Origin: Clostridia bacterium
GTDB taxonomy: Bacteria; Bacillota; Clostridia; Christensenellales; Pumilibacteraceae
Length of the DNA stretch: 63,718 nt
Assembly (NCBI GenBank): GCA_017623435.1
Contig: JAGAPD010000052.1
Location: 1 to 63,718 of the forward strand
Direction of reading: 5' to 3'
How positions within the stretch are numbered: the first letter of the stretch is position 1; each line of letters starts with the position of its first letter. The notes under the pieces are model-generated. The model made no database searches and was not told the origin of the DNA. It saw only the letters and a program-made list of their open reading frames with translations. Shown piece after piece: positions 50,871 to 59,090 of the stretch. The translations under genes and the position numbers were made by a program.

Positions 50871-53800
50871 TTACTTTGTATCTTTTACAAATTTTGCCTT
50901 ATCTCCCGACAAATCCCAAATGGAAGAATCAAACGAAGTAGCGTCCATTTCCGTTTCGGAAATTTTAGTCGTAAGAGCGTAAGAGCCTGCTTCAATCTGA
51001 GGAATTCTCGTGCCGTTTTTGGTCGCGTTGTAGTTAGAGAATACGAAAACGTTTTCCGACACGGCAATCTCGCTTCCACCGATTGCGTGGTCGATAAACG
51101 CCGCCATAGATCCGCAGTTGTCCTTAGTAATGTTAGCGTTGTTATAGGTAATTACGCTACTAAGACGTGCTTTATTGCCTATCGCCATAGCAATAGGCGC
51201 CATCTCAGAGCCGTAACGCGTAAAGTCGGCAATATCGAATAAGCAATTTTCAAGCTTACCCCAAATAGTGTGTCCGATTATCACAGAACGTTGACTTTCA
51301 CCCGTGACGCTTGCGCCGACGAAGGCTACGTTTTTAACGACGCCGTCAAGACCGAGGTGTCCGAATAGTCCACCCTGTCCGTATATTCCGCCGTAAATCA
51401 CGTGCCCCTGTCCGTCAAAAGTACCTGTAAAGCCGTAGTTAGAGGTACTCGTATCCCAAGCGCGATACTCGCCGTTTTTTCCGCCCGACGACGTACATCC
51501 ACTAACGATGCTACTATCGCCCAAATCAATATTGTTTCCAAGCACGTAAAGTCCGCCGTAGGTAGGCGCGGTGGTAGTCGTACCCCAAATATCCCACGAA
51601 TTCGTTTCTACCGATGCGTAATTTCTGTGGTTAATAAGCTCCTCAGCCGTAGTAATTACGATCGCGAACTTAAGCTGAACGTTAGTATACTTTTTCTCGT
51701 CAGTCAGTACGGATACGGTGTGAATTCCGTTTCCAAACTCGTTAATAATATCCTTAGTAATCGTAACGCTTTTGCCCTGAATGGTAATACCGCTACTTAC
51801 CTCCCTGCCAATAAGCTTAACGGATTGAACCGTTCCTTCAATTTCCTTATTGAGCTGGAGCGTTTGCGTATTAGCCGTGGATTTTACGTCGAAATACTTA
51901 TCGGTCGTTATTTCCGACGAATCCACCGTTTTGTCGTACGCGCAATTTGCGATGGGAAGATTATCGTTATCCGTCGTCCAGAAATCAACGTCCCAAGTGT
52001 TAAACTCCGCCCACCAGTCGGTTGCCTGTGCCATTTTTTCTCTGGTGTCGTACTCGTAAACGCTATCAAGCGAGCCGGTATAATCCGTAGGAACGGACGT
52101 ACCGCCCTGCGTGATAACGATTACGCCGTCAAGTTTTACGCCCTCTCCAAATCTACCTAAAAGTCTATAACCGTCTCCATTTGTTTTAATATCATCATCA
52201 ACTTGCGATGCATCAACGAAACAATTTCTAATAGTTCCATTTACTCCGCCATCCGCCCAGAAAATTCCACGTCCGTTTATAGAATCTCCACCGTGCACTT
52301 CGTCAAGTTGAAGGTATACGTTTTCAAACAATCCGCTACCCACTTGAGCAAAGAAACCGCTCTTTGCGGAAGTTTTTGCGTGGAGGAAGGCAATATCCTT
52401 AATTACCGCGGTTTTGTTAAGACAGCCGAACATTCCTGCAGGTCCGCCTACGGTAACGCCCGAGATATAATGTCCGCGTCCGTCAAGCGTTCCCATAAAG
52501 CCACCGTTTTCGTTCCAAGTAGCACCGTTAATCCAATGCCATTTAGCCGACCAAACGCGGTTAAACACGATATCGTCACCTAAAACGTAATATCCTGCGC
52601 CGTAAGTCGTGCGGTCGTCCTCCTTAAAGCCCACGATATTCCACCAGTCAGCCAACTCGTCCGCCGTATTAAATACCTTGGTGACCACCAAAATAGGTGC
52701 CATAATGTACATCGTATCAGTTTTGATAACTACCGTTTGCTCGCCAAACTTGTTGCCTAAGCTAATAGTATCAAGCGTGATTGTCTTTCCGTTAATATCC
52801 TTTCTTGCAAACTCAGTCGATCCAACTCTTACGGAAAGAATTTCGCCCGGATTTTCAACCTCGGAAAAATCGATCGTGAACGCTCCGTCCGTAACCTGAA
52901 CCTCCGTTACGGTAGAAAGCTCCGTGCCTTTTATGTCCATATATTGACTGATCATATAGGTCAACTTTTCGGTGAGCCAGTTGTGGAGGTACTCTACCTG
53001 CCCTCTCCAAGTGGTGATATTAACCATTTCGGGCGTGTTGGGCCATACGTATACGCCCAAGGTTTTCCATACCTCAAAGTTTCTCTCGTACGCTTTTTCG
53101 TACTTTAAGATTTCAGCGATAGCGTCGTCAATGAACTTTTGATAGTCAAAGGTCTGTAATCTTTGACTAATCAATTCCTTGAACTCCTTATGCGCTATCA
53201 GCTTTCCGTACCAAGCGTTGGCCGTCGCCCACATATAATCCGTTCTTACTGCGTTTTCGTGGTAGTCGCAGTTGCCCGAGCTAATGTCGAGGTCCCAAAG
53301 AGGTCCTGCCTTCAGCTTTCCGCCTGCGTCCTTATGCATATAAAAGCTTGCAAAGCCTACGTCCACCATCGAGAACATTTCGTGAATAATGTACGCGTCC
53401 GCAAAGGTCTGCACGTCAAGATACTCACACGTCGTTGCCCAGTCCTTTTTGGTCGCCGCGTAAGCATCGTCCACGTACTTCTTTATAAAGTTTACGTGCT
53501 CCGTCGTGAACGCCACGTCCTCGGTATCAGGACTCTTGATAACGTAATTGCCCTTGGACACGAAGTAATCTTTGTCAACCTCGCCTTCTTCAGCCGCTCT
53601 CGAGTCAAGCTCGATAAGGTAGCCCGTATCAATTTTGTATACGTCCTCGTCAATGTTTACTCTCGTTTCACCTGCTTCATTTTGCTCGCAAACCAAATAT
53701 ACGCCTTGATATTTACCGTTCAAGTACAAATCAACCGTATGTATCTTCGTCGTACTCTCAAGCGTATCGAACTGATCGGCTAACGCATAAGCAAGGTGAT

Positions 53801-55682
53801 TTCTTATCAAACTTGGATCGCAATAGTTAGCAATAAGCGTCCATTCCTTCGCCTTACCGTTTCCAAACAAGTCCGTCTTTTTGTCAAACTTCAGCTTATA
53901 CGGCTTTTTAGGCATACCCCAAGTAGAGTTACCTCTGCCCTTAATTCTTGCAGGTGCGCTTTCAAAGCAGAATTTTCTTATCGCGTTGCTTACGGTAACT
54001 TCACAGATAACGTACTCCTCTTTGGAGGTAATCGACGCACCGTTTTTCGTCTTGATATCCATTCGCGAGAAGGTGTACGGCTCTATATCAGCTTTAACCG
54101 TTACCGTGCATTTCGCCACCACGCCGTTATGCGAAGTAGCCGTTACTTCCGCCACGCCACCGCTATAAGCGTAAATTTCACCGTTTGCAACCGTAACGCA
54201 AGTGTCGTCCGAGCTTTCCCAAACAAGGGAAGCGTCGGTCGAATCCGCCGGCAAAATGGTCGCGGTAAGCGAATACGATTCGCCCTCCCAAAGCTCTACG
54301 CTCGTCACGTCGAAGGTCACCGACTCAACGTCCACTATCTTTTCCTCAACGTTTACGGTACAAATCGCAACCTTGCCGTTGTTGGAAACTGCCGTTATCG
54401 TTGCCGTGCCGATTGCTTTTGCCGTGATTACTCCGTTCTCCACGCTAACGATATCGTTAGCCGAACTTACCCAAGACAATTGCTTGTAGGTCGCGTTTTC
54501 GGGTAACACCGTCGCCTCCAAGGTGTAAACGTCGCCCTCGAGCAAGTACACTACTTCCTCGTTTAGCGTTACGGACGTTACTTCATATATTCTTTTATTT
54601 ATCGTAACTTCGCAAGTTGCGCTCACGCCGTTATGCGAAGTAGCCGTTATCGTTACCGTACCAGGCGAAAGAGCGTTGATAAATCCGTCGAATACCGTCG
54701 CCTTGCTTTCGTCACTACTCGTCCAAGTCAAGTCCGTATACGTCGCGTCGTCGGGAAGTACGGTCGCCATAATTCCGTAAAACTCGCCTTCGGTCATTTC
54801 TATCTGCGTTTCGTCCAAGGTCACGCTCGTTACGGGAATAACGAACTTTTTGACCGTCACTTCGCAAGTAGCCGTCTTTTTATTATGCGAGGTAGCCGTT
54901 ATCGTTACCGTGCCCTCTTTTACCGCCGTGATTTTGCCGTCCTCAACGGTCGCAATAGCGTTGTCGCTACTCGTCCAAGTCAAAGTCTTGTTAGTAGCAA
55001 TCTCTGGGAAAATCTCAGCGGTCAAAGCGTGCGTTTCATTCTCCCAAAGCTCTACGCTCGTATCGCTCAAAACGATTTCAGCTACTGCAAACTCCTGTTT
55101 TTTTACGTTGACCTTGCACGCGCACAGCTTTCCACTGCTTGCATACGCCGTCACGGTAGTCGTTCCGATGTTTTTAGAAGTAACCACGCCGTTTTCTACC
55201 GTTGCGATACTCTCGTCGTCGCTCACCCAAGTCAAAGTCTTGTTAGTCGCGTTTTCAGGAAGTACCGTTACTGCAAGCGAGTAAGTCCTGCCTACGAGCA
55301 TATTAATTTCCGTCGTGTTGAAAAGTATCATCGTCACGGGAATTTTTTGCGCTACGACCTTTACCTCGCAAGTCGCGCTAACGCCCCCTTTCGCCGTAAC
55401 CGTAACGGTAGTAGTGCCCAGCGCTTTTGCCGTAACCTTTCCACTTGAAACGGTGGCTACGCTCTCGTCATTGGTGTTCCAAGTTAAATCACCGTTCGAT
55501 ACTTTATCAGGCGAAGTTGTCGCGGTCAAATCCACGCTCTCACCCACCAGTAGCTCTACCGACGCCTTGTTTAGTTTTATTGAAGTTATATTTTGCGTAT
55601 CGTTACTTTTGCTGGCAAAAAGCGTGAACGAAAAACAAACGATCAAAAGTAATACGATTGCCGTCAGAATTCTTTTTCTCAT
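50871..55682 (-). CDS. Giant surface protein: six Ig-like repeats, CotH kinase domain and beta-helix modules
   Basis: A 1603-residue secreted protein. The signal peptide ends near LFASKS with no lipobox. Residues about 31-535 hold six Big_2 repeats of about 83 residues, with recurrent VTSVTLDE-type starts and TVTITATSHNGVSATCEV-type ends. A CotH domain covers about 545-880: PARIKGRGNSTWGMPKKPYK carries the RGNSTW motif and AGPLWDLDISSGN the metal-binding Asp residues. CotH of Bacillus is an atypical kinase of spore-coat proteins. Two beta-helix modules (GGFMGTLDGRGHYISGVTVG, GFTGTFDGQGHVIYGGIYG) follow after about residue 970. No LPxTG sorting motif is seen. It is monocistronic with its own promoter and terminator. 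Confidence 0.88.
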   Translation of the reverse strand: MRKRILTAIVLLLIVCFSFTLFASKSNDTQNITSIKLNKASVELLVGESVDLTATTSPDKVSNGDLTWNTNDESVATVSSGKVTAKALGTTTVTVTAKGGVSATCEVKVVAQKIPVTMILFNTTEINMLVGRTYSLAVTVLPENATNKTLTWVSDDESIATVENGVVTSKNIGTTTVTAYASSGKLCACKVNVKKQEFAVAEIVLSDTSVELWENETHALTAEIFPEIATNKTLTWTSSDNAIATVEDGKITAVKEGTVTITATSHNKKTATCEVTVKKFVIPVTSVTLDETQIEMTEGEFYGIMATVLPDDATYTDLTWTSSDESKATVFDGFINALSPGTVTITATSHNGVSATCEVTINKRIYEVTSVTLNEEVVYLLEGDVYTLEATVLPENATYKQLSWVSSANDIVSVENGVITAKAIGTATITAVSNNGKVAICTVNVEEKIVDVESVTFDVTSVELWEGESYSLTATILPADSTDASLVWESSDDTCVTVANGEIYAYSGGVAEVTATSHNGVVAKCTVTVKADIEPYTFSRMDIKTKNGASITSKEEYVICEVTVSNAIRKFCFESAPARIKGRGNSTWGMPKKPYKLKFDKKTDLFGNGKAKEWTLIANYCDPSLIRNHLAYALADQFDTLESTTKIHTVDLYLNGKYQGVYLVCEQNEAGETRVNIDEDVYKIDTGYLIELDSRAAEEGEVDKDYFVSKGNYVIKSPDTEDVAFTTEHVNFIKKYVDDAYAATKKDWATTCEYLDVQTFADAYIIHEMFSMVDVGFASFYMHKDAGGKLKAGPLWDLDISSGNCDYHENAVRTDYMWATANAWYGKLIAHKEFKELISQRLQTFDYQKFIDDAIAEILKYEKAYERNFEVWKTLGVYVWPNTPEMVNITTWRGQVEYLHNWLTEKLTYMISQYMDIKGTELSTVTEVQVTDGAFTIDFSEVENPGEILSVRVGSTEFARKDINGKTITLDTISLGNKFGEQTVVIKTDTMYIMAPILVVTKVFNTADELADWWNIVGFKEDDRTTYGAGYYVLGDDIVFNRVWSAKWHWINGATWNENGGFMGTLDGRGHYISGVTVGGPAGMFGCLNKTAVIKDIAFLHAKTSAKSGFFAQVGSGLFENVYLQLDEVHGGDSINGRGIFWADGGVNGTIRNCFVDASQVDDDIKTNGDGYRLLGRFGEGVKLDGVIVITQGGTSVPTDYTGSLDSVYEYDTREKMAQATDWWAEFNTWDVDFWTTDNDNLPIANCAYDKTVDSSEITTDKYFDVKSTANTQTLQLNKEIEGTVQSVKLIGREVSSGITIQGKSVTITKDIINEFGNGIHTVSVLTDEKKYTNVQLKFAIVITTAEELINHRNYASVETNSWDIWGTTTTAPTYGGLYVLGNNIDLGDSSIVSGCTSSGGKNGEYRAWDTSTSNYGFTGTFDGQGHVIYGGIYGQGGLFGHLGLDGVVKNVAFVGASVTGESQRSVIIGHTIWGKLENCLFDIADFTRYGSEMAPIAMAIGNKARLSSVITYNNANITKDNCGSMAAFIDHAIGGSEIAVSENVFVFSNYNATKNGTRIPQIEAGSYALTTKISETEMDATSFDSSIWDLSGDKAKFVKDTK

Positions 55683-55727
55683 AAAGTCCTCCTATTCTAT
55701 ATGCAAGGGCTATAATGCTTATATATT

Positions 55728-55756
55728 ATAATACTATAAGTGAAAGTATTTGTCAA
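55728..55756 (-). promoter_or_regulatory. Promoter of the CotH surface protein gene
   Basis: TTGACA, 17-bp spacer, TATTAT on the minus strand; a TATAAT lies 3 bases further. Confidence 0.75.
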
Positions 55757-55830
55757 GTTCATATCAAAAATTCTTTATCTATATGGAAATTTTACCAAAC
55801 GCAATTATATCTTGTTTTTTTGTAAGAAAT

Positions 55831-55870
55831 AAAACGAAACAACGCTATACGTACCCCGTCGTTTTTATTT
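55831..55870 (-). terminator. TACGTACC-core hairpin between the SGNH and CotH genes
   Basis: On the minus strand AAAAACGACGGGGTACGTAT is followed by AGCGTTGTTTCGTTTTATTT. It is the second hairpin after the SGNH gene. Its 22-base core is repeated exactly inside the cREC gene, and with one change inside the gene at 57429. Confidence 0.75.
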
Positions 55871-55873
55871 CAG

Positions 55874-55916
55874 GCATAAAAAAAGTACCGCCACGGTTAA
55901 GTAAGCGGTACTTAAT
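55874..55916 (-). terminator. Terminator of the SGNH hydrolase gene
   Basis: On the minus strand AAGTACCGC and GCGGTACTT form a perfect 9-bp stem, followed by TTTTTT. Confidence 0.9.
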
Positions 55917-55918
55917 TT

Positions 55919-56470
55919 TTATAAATTTGATTTGATATACTCAACCACTTGCCTTGCACACAGCTGCGCACCCGTTGGGGATAGATGCAACATATCCTCG
56001 CACAGATATTCTTCAACGTTTTCTTTAACCAGCGAATTGAGGTCGTTTATTTGAACTCCCAGCTCTTTCATTTTCTTTACCGCCTTTTCGTTAAAGCGGT
56101 CAATATCTTCGTTACGGTTATATTTATATTGTGGATTTACGGGCGTGGTCGTAGCAAAAATGACCTTGGGCGTGATTTTAAGCAACGCTTTTGCAATTCT
56201 CTCAAGGTTAGCAATATACTCTTCGTCCGTCGAGAAAAGCTGTCCGTCGCCCATAATGTCACATACGTCCCAATGACCGCAGTTAAAGTGGATAACGTCA
56301 CAGTCCTTCAACTGCTCGTGCATATCAAATATACTGCGGAGCATATATTTTGCAAACCTGCCGTTGTCCTCACTTTGAAAAACTTCTACTTCGCTGTCAA
56401 GCATTTCTGCCACGATTTTTCCGTATCCTATAAGTCTGATTGAATCACCTAAAAGCGCTATCTTCTTCAT
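55919..56470 (-). CDS. SGNH/GDSL-family hydrolase
   Basis: A 183-residue single-domain hydrolase. Block I is KIALLGDSIRL with the nucleophile Ser10. HFNCGHWDV contains the block III Asn, and LCEDMLHLSPTGAQLCA the catalytic Asp/His pair of block V. There is no signal peptide, so it acts in the cytosol, probably removing an acyl group such as acetyl from a sugar. AAGGAG precedes the ATG. It lies between the CotH gene and the epimerase gene in a minus-strand series, with hairpins on both sides. Confidence 0.88.
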   Translation of the reverse strand: MKKIALLGDSIRLIGYGKIVAEMLDSEVEVFQSEDNGRFAKYMLRSIFDMHEQLKDCDVIHFNCGHWDVCDIMGDGQLFSTDEEYIANLERIAKALLKITPKVIFATTTPVNPQYKYNRNEDIDRFNEKAVKKMKELGVQINDLNSLVKENVEEYLCEDMLHLSPTGAQLCARQVVEYIKSNL

Positions 56471-56496
56471 CGTTAACTCCTTTTTTCACAATTCCA

Positions 56497-56533
56497 CAAA
56501 ACAAGCGTATACGTGGTACATCGTTTTAATTTT
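56497..56533 (-). terminator. Probable terminator, degenerate TACGTACC-core member
   Basis: On the minus strand AAAACGATGTACCACGTATA continues into CGCTTGTTTTG. AAAAC and GTTTT arms flank a GTACCACGTATAC centre, after the epimerase stop. Confidence 0.6.
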
Positions 56534-57418
56534 TTATTCGCTGAAAATCAATTTACCAACTTCCGAAATATAGCGAAGTTGCGGTAAGAAAAACACTCCT
56601 GCGCGTGGCGTAAGTTCAAAGTTTATAGCCCCGTTATAGCCAATTTCTTTCAACGCATTAGCCACCTTGTTCCAGTCAACATCACCTTGTCCAGGCATTA
56701 AATGCCAGTCCATACCGTAAAAATCCTTGCCCCAACTGTCATTAAAATGCACTACTTTTAATCTATCGCCAAGTTTACGAATATACTCCGCTTCATCTCC
56801 AGCAAAATGGTTAAGATGTCCACTATCATAACACGCACCAAAACACTCGTCACCCAACTGATCAATATAGTAGTTCGTTTCGTCAGCATTTCCGCAAGCG
56901 CCAAGCACGTGACGTTGCATCAACACGTCGTAAGCAAACAAATTCTCGATGCACACCATAACGCCCATTTCTTTAAGATACGGTATAAGACTTTTGAAAA
57001 AGGCTAAGTTGACTTGCTTATTATGCTCGATAAGTTTACTGTAATCATACGGACGCGCATTTAGGAAAAAGTCCAAACCCTGCGGACAATATGGATGCAA
57101 AACCATATATTTCGTTTTAAGCAACTTCGTCCTGTAAATGCACTTAATTACCGTCTTAAAATACTCTTCTCCTAAAAACTCTTCTTCGGGACGATTGATT
57201 AAAAACGCTCCGTGGGTTTGGCTAATCGTAAATCCGTACTTTTGCGCAGTTTCAAGATACAAAGCGTAATACTCTTCCTCGCACATCCCGTTCAGCGTTT
57301 CGTCACTCGTATCAATACCTACGTCCACCGAATTAAAGCCTTGCTCTTTAAGTGTAGAAAACATTTTTTCCAAATCATTACCAAACCATTTGGGATTCGC
57401 ACTAATACCTATTCTCAT
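56534..57418 (-). CDS. Sugar phosphate isomerase/epimerase (TIM barrel)
   Basis: A 294-residue protein of the xylose-isomerase-like TIM barrel family. Metal and substrate residues lie in VMVCIENLFAYD (Glu), CFGACYDSGHLNHFAGD (Asp, His), LKVVHFNDSWGKDFYGMDWH (His, Asp) and GAINFELTP (Glu). It is similar in layout to the protein at 28231. AAGGAG precedes the ATG, 10 bases after the small membrane gene stop. The substrate is unknown; the locus points to glycan-derived sugars. Confidence 0.9.
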   Translation of the reverse strand: MRIGISANPKWFGNDLEKMFSTLKEQGFNSVDVGIDTSDETLNGMCEEEYYALYLETAQKYGFTISQTHGAFLINRPEEEFLGEEYFKTVIKCIYRTKLLKTKYMVLHPYCPQGLDFFLNARPYDYSKLIEHNKQVNLAFFKSLIPYLKEMGVMVCIENLFAYDVLMQRHVLGACGNADETNYYIDQLGDECFGACYDSGHLNHFAGDEAEYIRKLGDRLKVVHFNDSWGKDFYGMDWHLMPGQGDVDWNKVANALKEIGYNGAINFELTPRAGVFFLPQLRYISEVGKLIFSE

Positions 57419-57428
57419 AATTTTCTCC

Positions 57429-57752
57429 TTAATAATCCTTATAAATTTTCTTTTCCTCTTGTCCGTCGTATTCTCTAAATACGTATTCGCGAATTAAAAA
57501 CCGCGTCAGTTTTCTTCGTTTTGGGTAAATTCTAATCAGGTGAATCGTCACCGTTGGAAACAAAATAGCGAACGAAAATGCTACGGCAGAAAAGCAAAAC
57601 AGCGCTATACGTGCCCCGTCGTTTTGCAAAAACGCTACGAAAAACAACAGCACCGCTACCGCCAAAAACACGACCGTACCTGCAATAATACCAAACACCG
57701 TTATCCCCTTAAACTCTCTTAAAATCTTCCCGTTAAACAAATCCTTTTTCAT
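57429..57752 (-). CDS. Small two-helix membrane protein
   Basis: A 107-residue protein with two membrane helices (about residues 19-42 and 50-70) and a basic C-terminal tail (RKLTRFLIREYVFREYDGQE). No family is recognised. An upstream in-frame ATG adds 19 residues, but the promoter shows that transcription starts at the chosen ATG: TATAAT is exactly 6 bases upstream, giving a leaderless mRNA. The loop between the helices (LQNDGARIAL) is encoded by a full copy of the TACGTACC-core repeat. The epimerase gene follows 10 bases downstream. Confidence 0.72.
   Translation of the reverse strand: MKKDLFNGKILREFKGITVFGIIAGTVVFLAVAVLLFFVAFLQNDGARIALFCFSAVAFSFAILFPTVTIHLIRIYPKRRKLTRFLIREYVFREYDGQEEKKIYKDY
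57594..57627 (-). repeat. Full-length TACGTACC-core repeat inside a membrane protein gene
   Basis: Arms GCAAAAC and GTTTTGC enclose GACGGGGCACGTATAGCGCT on the coding strand. The core differs from the intergenic copy at 55831 in one base (CACGTA for TACGTA) across CGACGGGGTACGTATAGCG. It encodes the loop QNDGARIAL in frame. Confidence 0.7.
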
Positions 57753-57758
57753 AGCGAT

Positions 57759-57787
57759 ATTATAGCACGAAATTTTTGCTTTGACAA
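57759..57787 (-). promoter_or_regulatory. Leaderless-type promoter of the small membrane gene
   Basis: TTGTCA, 17-bp spacer, TATAAT on the minus strand, then ATCGCT and the ATG. Its -35 end overlaps the upstream terminator. Confidence 0.85.
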
Positions 57788-57827
57788 TAAAATAAGCCCC
57801 CGCAAGCAAAAATACTTACGAGGGCGT
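57787..57827 (-). terminator. Terminator of the UroD-like gene
   Basis: On the minus strand GCCCTCGTAAG and CTTGCGGGGGC pair around TATTTTTG, followed by TTATTTTATT. Confidence 0.85.
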
Positions 57828-57831
57828 AAAA

Positions 57832-58878
57832 TCAGCGCACCGTATATTTTTCTAAAGCGTCCATAAGCGCCACGATATTTTTCTCGGGCACACCGGGATA
57901 CAATCCGTAAATCAGCATAAGTCCACCCTCTTTACTGTCAAGCTGTTTGATTTCTCTTTTAATAAGCTCGTCCACCTGCTCGGGCGTTCCGAAGGTTACG
58001 ATATTTTGCCTGTCGATATCCAGCTCAATAGCGACGCGACCTTTAATATTTCTTTCAATCCAGTCAATACCGTTCACGAGGTCTTGAAGATTGATAATAT
58101 CAACGCCGTCCGTGATTATTCCGTCCACGAGCTGGCGAATATCCCCGTCCGAATGCATATGCACCAACGCGCCACTCTTTCTAACCTCTTCAATATACTT
58201 GCGGTAACTGGGCAAAATATATTCGTTAAAATTATCCACCGACAGCATAGGACCGACCTGCATACCCAAGTCCTCGGGAATTTGGAAAACGTCCACGCCT
58301 ATGTCCATATATTTTTTGACGATCTCCAAATTGAACGCCGTCAACTTTTCCAAAAACGGTTTTAAGTATTCCTCCTCGTCCATCATATCGAAAAGGAAAT
58401 TATTATACCCTCTGATATCACACATTTGCAAAAAGGTATGACCGTGGCGAAGTCGTGCGCGCGTAAGCCTGCCTTCTGCTCTTTCCTTCTCTATTCTCGC
58501 CCTCTCTTTCGCCCAGTATATAGGATTAAGCCCGTCGTGACGTTCAGGATCGGGGAATACGTAGTCGCCAAGCTTTGACAAATCGGCTAACGGGTGCTCC
58601 ACGACCGTACCCAAAATTCCGTCCATAGAGCTTTCCCAACGACAGCCAAATCCGTCATAATAATGCGCACCTTTTTTGTAAATATCCGTCAAAACAGGCA
58701 CGTACTTTTCTTTAGGTCTGACGAATTCAGGAAAAAGCTTTTTATGCTTTTCCATCTCGTCAAACAAAAAGCTTTGATCGTAAGTAAAATAGCACGCGTT
58801 ATTTACGCTAAATCTCACGGGTATCCACTCGGGATTATCAAATCTCGCCGCGCGAATATAATTCTCTCTTTCCGTCAT
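57832..58878 (-). CDS. Uroporphyrinogen decarboxylase/MtaA-like family protein
   Basis: A 348-residue TIM-barrel protein of the UroD superfamily. WIPVRFSVNNACYF at the N-terminus, DVFQIPEDLGMQVGPMLSVD in the middle, and LVHMHSDGDIRQLVDGIITD with INLQDLVNGIDW are typical of the branch found in carbohydrate and methyl-transfer loci. The usual UroD substrate Arg residues at the N-terminus (RQAGRYLP-type) are absent, so heme synthesis is unlikely. MtaA-like members transfer methyl groups or demethylate sugars and cobamides. GGGAG precedes the ATG and a terminator follows, so it is monocistronic. Confidence 0.82.
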   Translation of the reverse strand: MTERENYIRAARFDNPEWIPVRFSVNNACYFTYDQSFLFDEMEKHKKLFPEFVRPKEKYVPVLTDIYKKGAHYYDGFGCRWESSMDGILGTVVEHPLADLSKLGDYVFPDPERHDGLNPIYWAKERARIEKERAEGRLTRARLRHGHTFLQMCDIRGYNNFLFDMMDEEEYLKPFLEKLTAFNLEIVKKYMDIGVDVFQIPEDLGMQVGPMLSVDNFNEYILPSYRKYIEEVRKSGALVHMHSDGDIRQLVDGIITDGVDIINLQDLVNGIDWIERNIKGRVAIELDIDRQNIVTFGTPEQVDELIKREIKQLDSKEGGLMLIYGLYPGVPEKNIVALMDALEKYTVR

Positions 58879-59022
58879 TTTTTACACTCCCACTTCTATT
58901 TAATTCTATAATACCACATTCTCACAAAAAAATCAATATGGTGCACAGCGTTTTTTACCACCAGTCAAAAACAAAACCACATATTTTTATAAGCTACGCT
59001 TACTTACTAATAAATCAAATTC

Positions 59023-59051
59023 TTGACAAACGCTATAAAATGGCTTATACT
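59023..59051 (+). promoter_or_regulatory. Promoter of the phosphoesterase/rhamnosidase operon
   Basis: TTGACA, 17-bp spacer, TATACT. Confidence 0.82.
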
Positions 59052-59090
59052 TATATCAACGACTGATCAAAATTAAATTTAACGGTGATT

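Noticed and set aside
50871..55682. CRISPR-like periodicity in the CotH gene
   Set aside because: The periodicity of about 250 bases is that of the six Ig-like protein repeats, with diverged DNA, not short direct repeats with spacers.
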